A stretch of 64,000 nucleotides of DNA from NCBI RefSeq assembly GCF_030815415.1, contig NZ_JAUSWW010000001.1, positions 62,001 through 126,000 on the forward strand. The letters are read 5' to 3'. Positions within the stretch are counted from its first letter, which is position 1; every line of letters begins with the position of its first letter. The notes beneath the pieces were generated by a model. That model had not been told where the DNA came from and searched no databases. It saw only the letters and a program-made list of their open reading frames with translations. The position numbers and the translations under genes were made by a program. Below are positions 18,478 to 27,326 of this stretch, piece after piece. This DNA is from Streptomyces canus. Lineage in GTDB: Bacteria > Actinomycetota > Actinomycetes > Streptomycetales > Streptomycetaceae.

Positions 18478-19140
18478 ATGATTCGTGCAGTGGTGTTCGA
18501 TGTCGGTGAGTGCCTGGTGGACGAGACCCGGGAGTACGGGACATGGGCCGACTGGCTCGACGTGCCCCGGCACACCTTCCACGCGATGTTCGGCGCGGTC
18601 ATCGCACAAGGGCGCGACTACCGCGAAGTGTTCCAGGAGTTTCGGCCCGGCTTCGACCTGTACGAGGAACGCGAGCAGCGGGCAGCCGCTGGGCAACCGG
18701 AGACGTTCGGCGAGGACGACCTCTACGAGGACGTTCGCCCCGCGTTGGCACAGCTGCGCGCGGACGGCTTGTGGTTGGGCATCGCGGGTAACCAGACCGT
18801 CCGGGCCGGCCAGCTCCTGCGGGAGCTGTTCTCGACCGACGTCGATCTGATCGGCACCTCGGACGACTGGGGTGCCAGCAAGCCGGACCCTGAGTTCTTT
18901 CGGTGTGTTGCCAAGGTCGTTCCCTTCAGCAACGACGAGATTCTCTACGTCGGCGATCGTGTCGACAACGACTTGCGGCCAGCAGTAGCTGCCGGGATGC
19001 TCACCGCGCTGGTCCACCGAGGTCCGTGGGCGACGATTCAGTGGCGGACCGAGGAAGCCGAAAAGCTCCCGACGTTCCGTGTCGAGAGCCTCTCGGAGCT
19101 GTCCGATCTGATCAAGAACTTCAACGGCTCAACGCGCTGA
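18478..19140 (+). CDS. HAD-superfamily hydrolase
   Basis: 220 aa, a cytoplasmic HAD phosphatase. Motif I is VVFDVGECLVDE with the nucleophile Asp8; the usual second Asp (DxD) is replaced by Gly-Glu, a change seen in some HAD subgroups. Motif II is IAGNQT, motif III SKPDPEFF (Lys) and motif IV YVGDRVDND. The cap is helical (residues about 20-90). The likely activity is dephosphorylation of a small metabolite; the substrate is unknown. Its end overlaps the convergent XRE-TPR gene by 20 bp, and an IS5 element is inserted immediately upstream. Confidence 0.75.
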   Translation: MIRAVVFDVGECLVDETREYGTWADWLDVPRHTFHAMFGAVIAQGRDYREVFQEFRPGFDLYEEREQRAAAGQPETFGEDDLYEDVRPALAQLRADGLWLGIAGNQTVRAGQLLRELFSTDVDLIGTSDDWGASKPDPEFFRCVAKVVPFSNDEILYVGDRVDNDLRPAVAAGMLTALVHRGPWATIQWRTEEAEKLPTFRVESLSELSDLIKNFNGSTR

Positions 19141-20347
19141 CGGTCGTCGACCAGCCGTACAACCGGTCGTCGAGATCCCGTACACATCGTTCGTGCTGGT
19201 GCGGCGCTAGCGTGCGCCGCACCTCCCGAACCCGGTCCATGCCTGTCGCGTACCAGGTCCGCTCCAGCTGATCGAGGGCCCGAAACGCATACGCGCACGC
19301 CTCTTCCGGCCGGCCCGCTGCCGCCTCGACTGCAGCGAGGTCCCCAAGGACAACGGTCAGTTGCTTCTCCTCGCTCGGTTCCAGGGCAGACAGAACCCCC
19401 AGCAGAGTGTCGCGCGCCTGCGGCAAGTGCCCAGCTTTCAACTGCGTGTTGCCTTTGAAAGCCGCCAGCCGGACCGGGCTGAACCAGTCCAGCCACGGTG
19501 GGCTCACGTTCTCAGAGCCGGCGGCCAGCACGTCTTCGGCGTGTCCGATCAGATGGAGCGCGGTACGCGTGTTACCGCACCGGGTTTCACACTCCGCCTC
19601 AACCGCATCCAGCCACGCCAGCAACTCGGCGGACGCGGGAGCGCGCCGCGCATAGGTGCGCGCGGCCACCATGCGTTCGACAGCGTCGTCACGACGTCCT
19701 TCCCAGCCGGGCACGAACGCTGCGTGGGCGAGGGTTGCCGCACCCAGCAAGGAGTCATCGGCTTCGCCGGCGGCCTGCAGCGCGCGCAGCAGGGTTTGTC
19801 CTGCACGATCGGGCTCGCGCATGTCGAAGAACTCAATGCGCCCGGCGAGCAGGTAGGTCTCGGCCAGTGCTGCAGCAACCGACCGCCTGGTCTTGCCCAC
19901 GGTTTCGGTGAGCAGTGCGCACCCGAGTGCGGCGTGGGCAACGGTGGAGGGGTGCAAGATGGCGGGGGCGACGGACCAGTAGAGATGCCGATGAGAGCGG
20001 GTGACAGCCTCGAAGTCCGCAGCCACGGTGGCGGGTTGAGTCGCGACCGACTGCGTGGGGACAGCCGCGAGCCCGACTGCTGCCGCCGTCGCGGCCAAGA
20101 CGGTGCGACGACCGCGGTCGGGCTGGAGGCTGTGCGGTGCGGCGAAGCCCAGCGCTTCCAGTTCCTGGCCGAGTTCACGCGTGAGAGCCTGCGCCTGTTC
20201 CGGCTGCGGCCACGGCGGGTTGTCAGATTCCCAGCGCCGTACTTGGCGGACTCCGACGCCGAGTGCGTCGGCGAGGGCCTGTTGTGAGCTGAAACCGGCC
20301 GCCACCCGGGCCGCCTTGAGTCGATTGTTGCCTGTGGGCCGTGGCAC
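19121..20347 (-). CDS. XRE-family regulator with TPR-like C-terminus
   Basis: 408 aa. The helix-turn-helix is at residues about 8-50 (LKAARVAAGFSSQQALADALGVGVRQVRRWES). A hydrophobic RRTVLAATAAAVGLAAVP segment follows, then about 300 residues of helical TPR-like repeats (LAETYLLAGRIEFFD, LLRALQAAGEADDSLLG, AVEAAAGRPEEACAYAFRALDQLE). This architecture is common in Streptomyces regulators next to conservons and antibiotic loci. The GTG start has GGAGG 7 nt upstream. It is divergent from the conservon; the gap holds a small dyad (GGCTAG 20402-20407 / CTAGCC 20419-20424) that could be its operator. Confidence 0.75.
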   Translation of the reverse strand: MPRPTGNNRLKAARVAAGFSSQQALADALGVGVRQVRRWESDNPPWPQPEQAQALTRELGQELEALGFAAPHSLQPDRGRRTVLAATAAAVGLAAVPTQSVATQPATVAADFEAVTRSHRHLYWSVAPAILHPSTVAHAALGCALLTETVGKTRRSVAAALAETYLLAGRIEFFDMREPDRAGQTLLRALQAAGEADDSLLGAATLAHAAFVPGWEGRRDDAVERMVAARTYARRAPASAELLAWLDAVEAECETRCGNTRTALHLIGHAEDVLAAGSENVSPPWLDWFSPVRLAAFKGNTQLKAGHLPQARDTLLGVLSALEPSEEKQLTVVLGDLAAVEAAAGRPEEACAYAFRALDQLERTWYATGMDRVREVRRTLAPHQHERCVRDLDDRLYGWSTTVSALSR

Positions 20348-20535
20348 TGCTGCACCTCCATCTCGAACACTGCAGTCAGTGTCACCTCAGGCCCTCTATC
20401 TGGCTAGTCATCACCTCGCTAGCCCAACAAAAGTCCTATTAGAGGCACTTGAAAGACCTCTCAAAGCCCTCGTTTGCGACGCTCACGACGGCCACGCTGG
20501 AGCCCACCTACTCGTCGGCGCTTCAAGGAGCCGTG

Positions 20536-21333
20536 ATGCCGACCAACCGTTTATCGATCGCCGCCGGGTTCGCGCTGTACGACGCCGGTCAGGACTGGGA
20601 TGCGATCCGCGTGCCACAGCCGCTCGGCGTCGCTGCGATGACGATCCTGGGTGGCCGCTGCGGAGCCGTCGCCGAGGATCCCCACACGAAAGTCGTCTAC
20701 TACTTCGTCCCTGCAGGCACCGCAGCGCAGTGGGAGGTCGAGCACACCCGCGCGATCGGCGGTGGAGGCACAGTGGTGATTCCCCCCGTGCGCTGCACGA
20801 GCGGCCCGGGCCCTCACTGGCGAATCTGTCCTGGAGACGGCGGCTGGCTGACAGACGCACGTGCCCTGCGCGCAGCGCTTGAGGACTGCCGCGAGAACGG
20901 CGGTCAGCCCGCGTACCGGTGGGAGGACCGGTTGAAGGGGGATGAGTTCGTCGGTTCCAACGTTCGGTTGCGGGTGCGGCCGCGGCTGACGGTGGCGCGC
21001 TGGCCGGGCAACATCGACGTCGCCACGCGGGTCTGCGGCCACCTTATGGACAACGTGGTCCGGCACGCGAAGCTCTTCCCGGACCGCATGGTTCCCATCC
21101 GGCTGATCTGCCCGAGCCGACACGGCGATCTGATCATCGAGGTCGACGACGCCCTCCCGGACTTCCCGGGCTTTGACGAGATCGTCGGCCAGGGCACCGA
21201 CGGCTATCCGCCGGTGACGGGTCTGTGGTGGATCGCCCACGCCAGGGGGCGTTTGTCCTGGGATCTGCTGCGCGGCGGCGACGGCGAGGTCATCGGCAAG
21301 ACCGTCAAGGCTGTACTCCCGCCGTCGCCCTGA
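20536..21333 (+). CDS. HATPase-domain protein heading the conservon
   Basis: 265 aa. The N-terminal half (SIAAGFALYDAGQDWDAIRVP, VVYYFVPAGTAAQW, WRICPGDGGWLTDARALRAAL) resembles the small domain of primase-polymerase-like proteins seen beside conservons. The C-terminal half (VATRVCGHLMDNVVRHA, then DLIIEVDDALPDFP) looks like a GHKL ATPase N-box and following strand, as in RsbW-type anti-sigma kinases. AAGGAG sits 5 nt before the ATG; a longer frame from 20449 has no site. It runs into the CvnA homologue 68 bp downstream and is probably co-transcribed. The exact role is unknown. Confidence 0.6.
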   Translation: MPTNRLSIAAGFALYDAGQDWDAIRVPQPLGVAAMTILGGRCGAVAEDPHTKVVYYFVPAGTAAQWEVEHTRAIGGGGTVVIPPVRCTSGPGPHWRICPGDGGWLTDARALRAALEDCRENGGQPAYRWEDRLKGDEFVGSNVRLRVRPRLTVARWPGNIDVATRVCGHLMDNVVRHAKLFPDRMVPIRLICPSRHGDLIIEVDDALPDFPGFDEIVGQGTDGYPPVTGLWWIAHARGRLSWDLLRGGDGEVIGKTVKAVLPPSP

Positions 21334-21401
21334 CCGCCGAAGCGGCTCCCGCGCTGCACCGCCCTGTTGCCATTCATCCACACCCGTTGTTGAGGATTGT
21401 C

Positions 21402-22892
21402 ATGTCTGACGGCGTATCCCCCGCCACCGCCGCAACCCCCCGCCGGCACAGGAGGAGACGGGGCGATCCGGTGCACCGCGGCCTGCACGATCAGATCCGC
21501 GCCGCAGTCTTACCGCCACGATTGGTGGACGGCGCCTTACTCGGCTCCGCCGCCCTGGCCTGGTGGACCCTGCCCGTACCTCCGGGGAGCATCCTTGGCG
21601 CGATGGCCTGCGGTCTCGGCGTGAGCGGCCTGATCGCTTGGGGCCGCACGAGGACAGCATCCCGGGCAGTCCAGCACCACTTCGACGGCCAGTTGGCGGG
21701 CGTGCAGGACGCCGTCGCCGAGGTGGAGAAGGCCACGCAGGCGGCGGTCGATGCGCTTCTGCGCGGGGAAGGAATCCCCTCCCCGTTCGTGTTCGTGCCG
21801 ACGGCAGGCGATGAGCCTGCGACGTCAGAGGTGAAGCGGCTGCTGGGCGAACTGCAGGAGCGGGTGGTGTGCTCTCTGGCCGAGGTGCACGCCAGTCGGC
21901 AGTCGGCGGTGCTGCTGGAGGTGCTGCGCCGCCTGGCACAGCGTGAACATGCGCTGGTGGAGAAGGCGCTGGCCGCGCTGTCGGATCTGGAGGGCGCGAC
22001 CGACGACGCCGAACTCCTGCACCGCATCTACCAGCTGGACCATCTGGTGACCCGGATTCGGCGGCAGGTGGAGAGCACGGGTGTGCTGGGAGGTCAGTCG
22101 CTGCGCGCTACCAGGCGGCCGGTGTCGGTGTCGGTGGTGCTGCGCGGCGCGGTCTCGGAGGTGGTGGCCTACCCCCGCGTCGACGTGGTGGCGGGTCAGG
22201 CCGGGGCCTCGATCGGGCTGGCGCAGCAGGTGGGGCCGGACCTGTCGCACCTGCTGGCCGAACTGATCGAGAACGGCTGCCGCTTCTCCGCCCCCGAAAC
22301 CCGGGTGATGGTGCGGGCGCAGCCGGTTCCGGTGGGGCTGGCCATCGAGGTGGAGGACCGCGCCCTGCGCATGCAGCCACCAGTGCGCGCCCAGCTCAAC
22401 CAGCTGCTCGCCGCGCCCGACACGATCGACGTCAGCGACCAGGTACGCCGCGGCCACTTCGGCCTGCTCACCGCAGCCAAGATCGCACAACGGCACGGCC
22501 TGACCGTCACCCTGTCCGAGAACGTCCTCGGCGGCACCACAGCCCTGGTCGTCATCCCCCGCCGCCTCCTCGTCCCCATCCAGGACGACGACGCCGAAGA
22601 CCTGACAGCCCCCAGCGCGCCAGACCCCGTCCCCCAGACCGCGGCAGGACCCACGCGCGTTCCCGCTCAACGGCGTCCCGGCCCGGCTCCTGCTCCTGCT
22701 CCGGCTGCGACCGTGGGTCCGACCGGGCTGCCGCAGCGCAAGAAGGGGGCCGGTCTGCCGCCTCCGGGGGCGTCTGCGGCAGTGCCCACGGGGACAGCTA
22801 CGACGGGTTTGGCGGGTGCCTTCCGCAGCGCCTACCGCGCCGCCAGCCCCACCACCCCCACGCCGCCGCACCAGCCTCCGGCCTCCCACTAA
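21402..22892 (+). CDS. cvnA: Conservon sensor-kinase-like protein (CvnA)
   Basis: 496 aa. One or two hydrophobic helices (LVDGALLGSAALAWWTLPVP, ILGAMACGLGVSGLIAWG) anchor the N-terminus. A coiled helical region with YQLDHLVTRIRRQVES follows, similar to a dimerisation/His region. A GHKL ATPase comes next: LSHLLAELIENGCRFSAPET (N-box) and GHFGLLTAAKIAQRHG. The tail is Pro/Ala-rich and disordered. It is followed by roadblock, DUF742 and GTPase genes in the fixed conservon order. Conservon products are known to form a membrane-associated complex resembling eukaryotic G-protein signalling. The ATG at 21402 has TTGAGG upstream. Confidence 0.85.
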   Translation: MSDGVSPATAATPRRHRRRRGDPVHRGLHDQIRAAVLPPRLVDGALLGSAALAWWTLPVPPGSILGAMACGLGVSGLIAWGRTRTASRAVQHHFDGQLAGVQDAVAEVEKATQAAVDALLRGEGIPSPFVFVPTAGDEPATSEVKRLLGELQERVVCSLAEVHASRQSAVLLEVLRRLAQREHALVEKALAALSDLEGATDDAELLHRIYQLDHLVTRIRRQVESTGVLGGQSLRATRRPVSVSVVLRGAVSEVVAYPRVDVVAGQAGASIGLAQQVGPDLSHLLAELIENGCRFSAPETRVMVRAQPVPVGLAIEVEDRALRMQPPVRAQLNQLLAAPDTIDVSDQVRRGHFGLLTAAKIAQRHGLTVTLSENVLGGTTALVVIPRRLLVPIQDDDAEDLTAPSAPDPVPQTAAGPTRVPAQRRPGPAPAPAPAATVGPTGLPQRKKGAGLPPPGASAAVPTGTATTGLAGAFRSAYRAASPTTPTPPHQPPASH

Positions 22893-22933
22893 GCCCTCCC
22901 CCACCCCTCTCTTCTCTCTTTGGAGTCCTCCGC

Positions 22934-23428
22934 ATGCTTCCGCACAGTGATCCCGCAACCACCCCTGACGGCACCGGGGAGCACCGGGAGTCGATGGCCT
23001 GGCTGTTGCGCGAGTTCGTGAATGAGGTGGCCGGTGCCACCCATGCGGTGCTGGCCTCGCGTGACGGCGTGGCCTTACTGGACAGCGACATCGACAGAGA
23101 CTGGGCGGATGAACTGGCGGCGGCTGTGTGCGGGCTGGCGTCTCTGGGCGGCAGCATCACCGGGCCAAGGCATGAGAAGCACCTGCCGCGGCAGATCATC
23201 ATTGAGCGCCCGGACTCGCTGATCTTCATTCAGTTCGCCGGCCGCAGCACGGCCTTCGGCAGCCACAACGGGATCGGGCAGCAGTTCGTGGACACCGTGC
23301 TGTGCGTGGTGACGACTCCTGAGGCTGATGCCGGCACCGTGGGCTTCGAGATGGGGCGCCTGGTCACGGCCTTCGAGCCCCACATGCTGACCCCGGTCCG
23401 TACTCTCCCGGCCGACACCACACGATGA
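22934..23428 (+). CDS. cvnB: Roadblock/LC7-domain protein (CvnB)
   Basis: 164 aa. The roadblock fold is evident: MAWLLREFVNEVAGATHAVLASRDGVALLDS, LAAAVCGLASLGG and IIIERPDSLIFIQFAG. Roadblock proteins regulate small Ras-like GTPases, here the CvnD homologue encoded two genes downstream. TTTGGAG lies upstream of the ATG. The stop overlaps the next start as ATGA, so translation is coupled. Confidence 0.88.
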   Translation: MLPHSDPATTPDGTGEHRESMAWLLREFVNEVAGATHAVLASRDGVALLDSDIDRDWADELAAAVCGLASLGGSITGPRHEKHLPRQIIIERPDSLIFIQFAGRSTAFGSHNGIGQQFVDTVLCVVTTPEADAGTVGFEMGRLVTAFEPHMLTPVRTLPADTTR

Positions 23429-23808
23429 CGCCCGCCGCGCGGCGCCTGTCGGTGGCGGCCGATCCGGAGACGGTGGCGTTCGTCCGGCCCTATGCGCTCA
23501 CCCGGGGCCGTACCCGGCCGCAATACCGGCTGCGTCTGGAGTCGGTGATGCACCCCGGCACCGGGCGCCCAGGGCCCGGGCTGCCGGAGGAGTGCGGGCG
23601 GATCACGGCCCTGTGCCGGGCCCGGCCGCGCTCCGTCGCCGAACTGGCCGGCACCCTGGGCTGCGGCCTGACCCCCGCCAAGATCCTCATCAGCGACCTC
23701 CTGGCCGCCCACGTCCTCATCCCCGCCACCGAAAGCGCGCCCGATCCCGACCAAGCCCTGCTCCTGCGGCTGCGCGCCGCCCTGACGATGAAGTGGCTCG
23801 ATGAATAG
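23425..23808 (+). CDS. cvnC: DUF742 protein (CvnC)
   Basis: 127 aa. FVRPYALTRGRTRP is the DUF742 signature, followed by a winged-helix-like part (ITALCRARPRSVAELAGTLG, AKILISDLLAAHVLI). In conservons this protein joins the complex of kinase-like, roadblock and GTPase proteins. It overlaps cvnB by 4 bp and cvnD by 8 bp. Confidence 0.88.
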   Translation: MTPAARRLSVAADPETVAFVRPYALTRGRTRPQYRLRLESVMHPGTGRPGPGLPEECGRITALCRARPRSVAELAGTLGCGLTPAKILISDLLAAHVLIPATESAPDPDQALLLRLRAALTMKWLDE

Positions 23809-24433
23809 TCCAACCTGCCGCCCTGACGGTCCCGCAGCGCACGGGCATGCCGAGACTGGCGCAGGCCGCACGGTGTTCAAGGTGGTGATCGCCGGTGGGT
23901 TCGGGGCCGGGAAGACCACCGCGGTCGGTGCCATCAGCGACATTCCGCCGCTGACCACCGAAGAACGCCTCACCGAAGCGAGCCTGCCGGTCGACCGCCT
24001 CGACCACCTGGCCTCCAAGACAACCACGACGGTGGCGTTCGACTTCGGCCGCGTCGGCTTCACCGACCCGCACCCCTTTGAGCTGCTGCTGTTCGGCACG
24101 CCCGGGCAACAGCGGTTCTCCCACCTCTGGTACGACGTGTGCAGCGCAGCCATCGGCGCCGTCGTGCTGATCGACACCCGCCGACTGGAGGACAGTTTCC
24201 TGGCGGTGTCGTTCTTCGAACAGATCCGACTGCCGTTCATCATCGCGATCAACCCGTTCGACGGCGCCGTCCTCTTCCCTCACGAGGATGTCCGCCAGGC
24301 CCTCGACATCGCCCCCGACATCCCGATGGTGCGCTGCGACGCCCGCGAGGCCACCCAGGTCGCGGCCGCCCTGGTCACCCTCGTCGACCACGCTCTAACC
24401 TGCCTCACCAATACGACCCCCTTGGACATGTGA
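23801..24433 (+). CDS. cvnD: Conservon small GTPase (CvnD)
   Basis: 210 aa. P-loop GGFGAGKTT (32-40), switch region TTTTVAFDFGRV, the G3 box FGTPGQQRF (DxxG replaced by GTPG, as usual in this family) and NPFDGAVLF in the NKxD position. This is the MglA/Rab-like GTPase of conservons. It overlaps the preceding DUF742 gene, and its TGA overlaps the ATG of the following GAF gene. Confidence 0.88.
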   Translation: MNSPTCRPDGPAAHGHAETGAGRTVFKVVIAGGFGAGKTTAVGAISDIPPLTTEERLTEASLPVDRLDHLASKTTTTVAFDFGRVGFTDPHPFELLLFGTPGQQRFSHLWYDVCSAAIGAVVLIDTRRLEDSFLAVSFFEQIRLPFIIAINPFDGAVLFPHEDVRQALDIAPDIPMVRCDAREATQVAAALVTLVDHALTCLTNTTPLDM

Positions 24434-25080
24434 TGACCCACCAGCCTCTCGTGCACTCCCCCGCAGCCGGCCTCAGCGGTGTTCGCCCGCTGGCTTCCCC
24501 CGGGGAGGCGGTGATGGCGCCGCCCGGCCTGCTGGCCCACCAACCGGCCTCGATCAGCGCCGCCACCGCGCAGCTGATCGCCGTGGAGCAGGCGCGGCAG
24601 GAGGTGATCGCACGCCTCGACATCGCCCCGGCGGCTGACGATCGCATGGACCAGCTGGCGCGGGAGATGGCCGAACGGACCGGGCTGGCCTACGGCTTCG
24701 TCAACATCTTCTGGTCCCAGCAGACGTTCATCGGCCTGCATCAGCCGCCGCCGGACAGCGGGCTGATTCCGGTGGGCCGCAGCATGAGCCGACGCCACGG
24801 CTGGTGCCCGGAAGTCATCGCCCGCCAACGAGCTCTTCCGTTACCCGACGTGTATGCCAGCCCCCGCTTCGCCGGCAACCACGTCACCGACGCCCTCGGC
24901 ATCCGCGCCTACTTCGGCGCACCCCTCATCGACCCGGACTCTGGTGTCGCCTGGGGGACGGTGTGTGTCATCGACCCCGAACCCCGCCCCCTGGCCCAGG
25001 CCCAGCACCTCCTCGACATCGTCAAGGACACCGGCACCACCGTGGTGCAGACCCTGACCGCCCAAGCGCTATCACGCTGA
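24433..25080 (+). CDS. GAF-domain protein of the conservon
   Basis: 215 aa. Residues about 60-205 form a GAF domain: MDQLAREMAERTGLAYGFVNIFW, TFIGLHQPPP, MSRRHGWCPEVI, ALGIRAYFGAPLIDPDSGVAWGTVCVID. Free-standing GAF proteins of this type often sense redox or small ligands; one Cys (RRHGWCPE) sits in the usual conserved place. The start overlaps the cvnD stop (ATGA). In the best-studied conservons a cytochrome P450 occupies this part of the operon; here GAF plus an acyl-CoA dehydrogenase homologue take its place. Confidence 0.75.
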   Translation: MTHQPLVHSPAAGLSGVRPLASPGEAVMAPPGLLAHQPASISAATAQLIAVEQARQEVIARLDIAPAADDRMDQLAREMAERTGLAYGFVNIFWSQQTFIGLHQPPPDSGLIPVGRSMSRRHGWCPEVIARQRALPLPDVYASPRFAGNHVTDALGIRAYFGAPLIDPDSGVAWGTVCVIDPEPRPLAQAQHLLDIVKDTGTTVVQTLTAQALSR

Positions 25081-25180
25081 CGCGCGGCGACCCCGCCCCA
25101 TCCTCATCCGCGCCCCGCCAGCCGCCTGAGAGGCCGGGCGCATCGCACTCGGCGACCTCGCTCAGGGACAGGGAGACGAC

Positions 25181-26431
25181 ATGCCCACCACCCCACCCGC
25201 CTCACTGACCCCCTTCCTGACCGACGCCCACCTCCCGCTGTGGGAGCAGGCTGACGCGTTCGCCACCGGCGAGACCGCCGCGCGCGTGGAGCGTATGGAA
25301 GCCGCCCCGCACCAGGTGGAACGCAAGCTGCCCCAGACCATGGCCAAGCTCGGCTGGTTCGGCATCACCATCCCGGCCGAATACGGCGGCATGGGCGCCG
25401 GACACGTCGCACGCACGATCCTGATCCACCGCCTGGCCGTGGTCTCCGCTGCCGCCGCGGCCATCCTGCAAGCCGGCCTGATCCCCATCGGCGCCCTGTG
25501 CCACTGGGGCACCCCCGAACAGAAAGCCCAGTGGCTCCCCCGCGCTGCCGAGGGCTCGGCGCTGCTGTCGATCGCGGTCACCGAGCCGCACACCGGCGGG
25601 CACATCGGCGGCATCGAGACCATTGCCGTCCCTACGGGAAACGGCCAGTGGGTGATCAGCGGCGAGAAACTCCACATCGGCAACAGCCATCTCGCCGGCC
25701 TGCACGTCGTCGTCGCCCGCACCGCCCCGGCCGACACCACCGCCTCGAAGGCGCTGACCGCGTTCCTCGTCGAGCACGACCGTAAGGGGGTGAGCCTGGC
25801 GCCTCACCGGGCTCGCCTGGGCCTGCACGGCTTCAGCGCCGGCCACCTGATCCTGGACCGGGTACGCGTGCCCGCTATGGCGATGCTCGGCGACCTGGGC
25901 CAGGGCCTGCACGTCGCGCAGAGCAGCAGCATCGTTTACGGGCGCCCCAACCTCACTGCCCTCAGCCTCGGCCTGCACGAAGCCTTCGTCTCCACCACCG
26001 CCACCTGGCTCAGCGCCCGGCCGCGCTACGGCGCCCACCTCGCCGACCTCCCGGTCGTCCGCGACCGCCTCGGCGCCATGCAGGCACGCCTGCAGCAAGC
26101 CTCCTGCACCGGCTACCACGCCGTGCACCTTCTGGACCGAGGCCTGCCGTGCGACAGCATTCTGATCGGCGCCAAGCACACAGGGCACGAGCTCGCCGCC
26201 GCGACCGGACGCGACGCCATGGAACTGCACGGGGCCCACGCACTCGACGGCGACTATGCGTTACAGCGCCTGTTCCGGGACGTCCAGCACACCTACGCGC
26301 CCGCCGGGACCGGCGAGTTCCAGCGCATCCACCTCGCCAACACCGCCCTCGGCACCCCCACCACCGACTGGTCCCAGCAGCTGACAGCCCTCCCCAGCGC
26401 TGCGGCGAGAGGCCAGCCCACCGCCGCATGA
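25181..26431 (+). CDS. Acyl-CoA dehydrogenase-family flavoprotein
   Basis: 416 aa with the full ACAD layout: helical N-terminus (LGWFGITIPAEYGGMG), beta-domain (LLSIAVTEPHTGGHIGGIETIAV, HIGNSHLAG) and helical C-terminus (GRDAMELHGAHALDGDYALQRLFRDVQHTYA). The segment that normally reads YEGT-E-QR is YAPAGTGEFQR here, so the usual catalytic Glu is Ala. It may use another base, dehydrogenate a non-CoA substrate, or act as a flavin-binding protein. AGGGAG precedes the ATG. It is the last gene of the conservon operon, 100 bp after the GAF gene, with a strong hairpin after its stop. Confidence 0.75.
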   Translation: MPTTPPASLTPFLTDAHLPLWEQADAFATGETAARVERMEAAPHQVERKLPQTMAKLGWFGITIPAEYGGMGAGHVARTILIHRLAVVSAAAAAILQAGLIPIGALCHWGTPEQKAQWLPRAAEGSALLSIAVTEPHTGGHIGGIETIAVPTGNGQWVISGEKLHIGNSHLAGLHVVVARTAPADTTASKALTAFLVEHDRKGVSLAPHRARLGLHGFSAGHLILDRVRVPAMAMLGDLGQGLHVAQSSSIVYGRPNLTALSLGLHEAFVSTTATWLSARPRYGAHLADLPVVRDRLGAMQARLQQASCTGYHAVHLLDRGLPCDSILIGAKHTGHELAAATGRDAMELHGAHALDGDYALQRLFRDVQHTYAPAGTGEFQRIHLANTALGTPTTDWSQQLTALPSAAARGQPTAA

Positions 26432-26434
26432 ACT

Positions 26435-26478
26435 CCCGTGCGCGGCACCCCCGTTGCCACTCCCCGGCCGCGCACGGG
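26435..26478 (+). terminator. Terminator of the conservon operon
   Basis: Perfect 12-bp stem: CCCGTGCGCGGC (26435-26446) and GCCGCGCACGGG (26467-26478), loop 20 nt, starting 3 nt after the acyl-CoA dehydrogenase stop. There is no U-run, as is normal for high-GC actinobacteria. Confidence 0.65.
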
Positions 26479-26621
26479 CCCTGCACCCCTGGCGTCGATC
26501 CCGTTCCCCCACGGCCGGCGCCAGGGGGCCCCACACCCTCGCCCCCGGCAAGACGGTGACCGGGGGACAAGGGTCAACACCCGGCGCTGAACGGCCCCGT
26601 ATCCCGTCCAGCTTTCCTTGG

Positions 26622-27062
26622 TCACCGGAGTGTCGGCCGCGGTGCCGGGCCGCTTAGGGGAGCGCGGCCCGGCACCGGGTTGTAGCGGCTGACGGGGTCC
26701 GCGCCGTCATTGCGGAGCAATCGGCGCATCCGCAGGTGGAACGCGTTGCCGTCGAACTCCAGAGCCGCATCGTCTTCCAATACCAGCAGTTGTGCCGTGC
26801 TGGATGGAAGCCCGGCCGGTTCAACCTTCGTCGAAGAGGTGTCGGTCCGCTGCCACGCACACCACAAGGCCCCGCCGGCATCGAGTTTCGCATCCGCCCG
26901 GCGAGCGAGATGGGCGCTGCCATGCTCGCGACCGGCCTCGAGATGGCTGACGTACGAGTGGTCAACGTTGAGTCGAGCCGCCAACGCCCTTTTGGACAGA
27001 CCACGAACGGTACGCCAATGCGTGATTTCAGCGGTGAACGTACCGCGCTCCTCGCTCTCCAA
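26622..27062 (-). CDS. XRE-family helix-turn-helix protein
   Basis: About 146 aa. ITHWRTVRGLSKRALAARLNVDHSYVSHLEAGREHG is a clear XRE domain (residues about 12-50). The rest (LWCAWQR, LLVLEDDAALEFDGNAFHLRMRRLLRNDG) has no family I recognise. The start is uncertain: TTG at 27062 is one option, but the frame stays open upstream (FAELLQRDGTLESEE), so a few more residues are likely. It may regulate the neighbouring biosynthetic operon or itself. Confidence 0.55.
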   Translation of the reverse strand: MESEERGTFTAEITHWRTVRGLSKRALAARLNVDHSYVSHLEAGREHGSAHLARRADAKLDAGGALWCAWQRTDTSSTKVEPAGLPSSTAQLLVLEDDAALEFDGNAFHLRMRRLLRNDGADPVSRYNPVPGRAPLSGPAPRPTLR

Positions 27063-27326
27063 GGTGCCATCCCTCTGCAGGAGTTCGGCAAAAACGTGAG
27101 TGAGTGCCCCTCACCATCGCCTCATCCTGCCCGGCGAGAGCTCAATGACGCTAGCTGGCGGACGTTGTGTCGTGGTCGGCGCGCGCGAGCGGCCTTCCTT
27201 CACTCGTCGTCGCGGGAGGTCGGGTACTTGAAGCGCTGGGCACGCCTCGCATCAGGTCAACTTGCCACTGGCCCGGGATCCGCAGCACGCGTCGGGCTGG
27301 CAGCCTTTGCGGAGGCTGCGGGTGTC

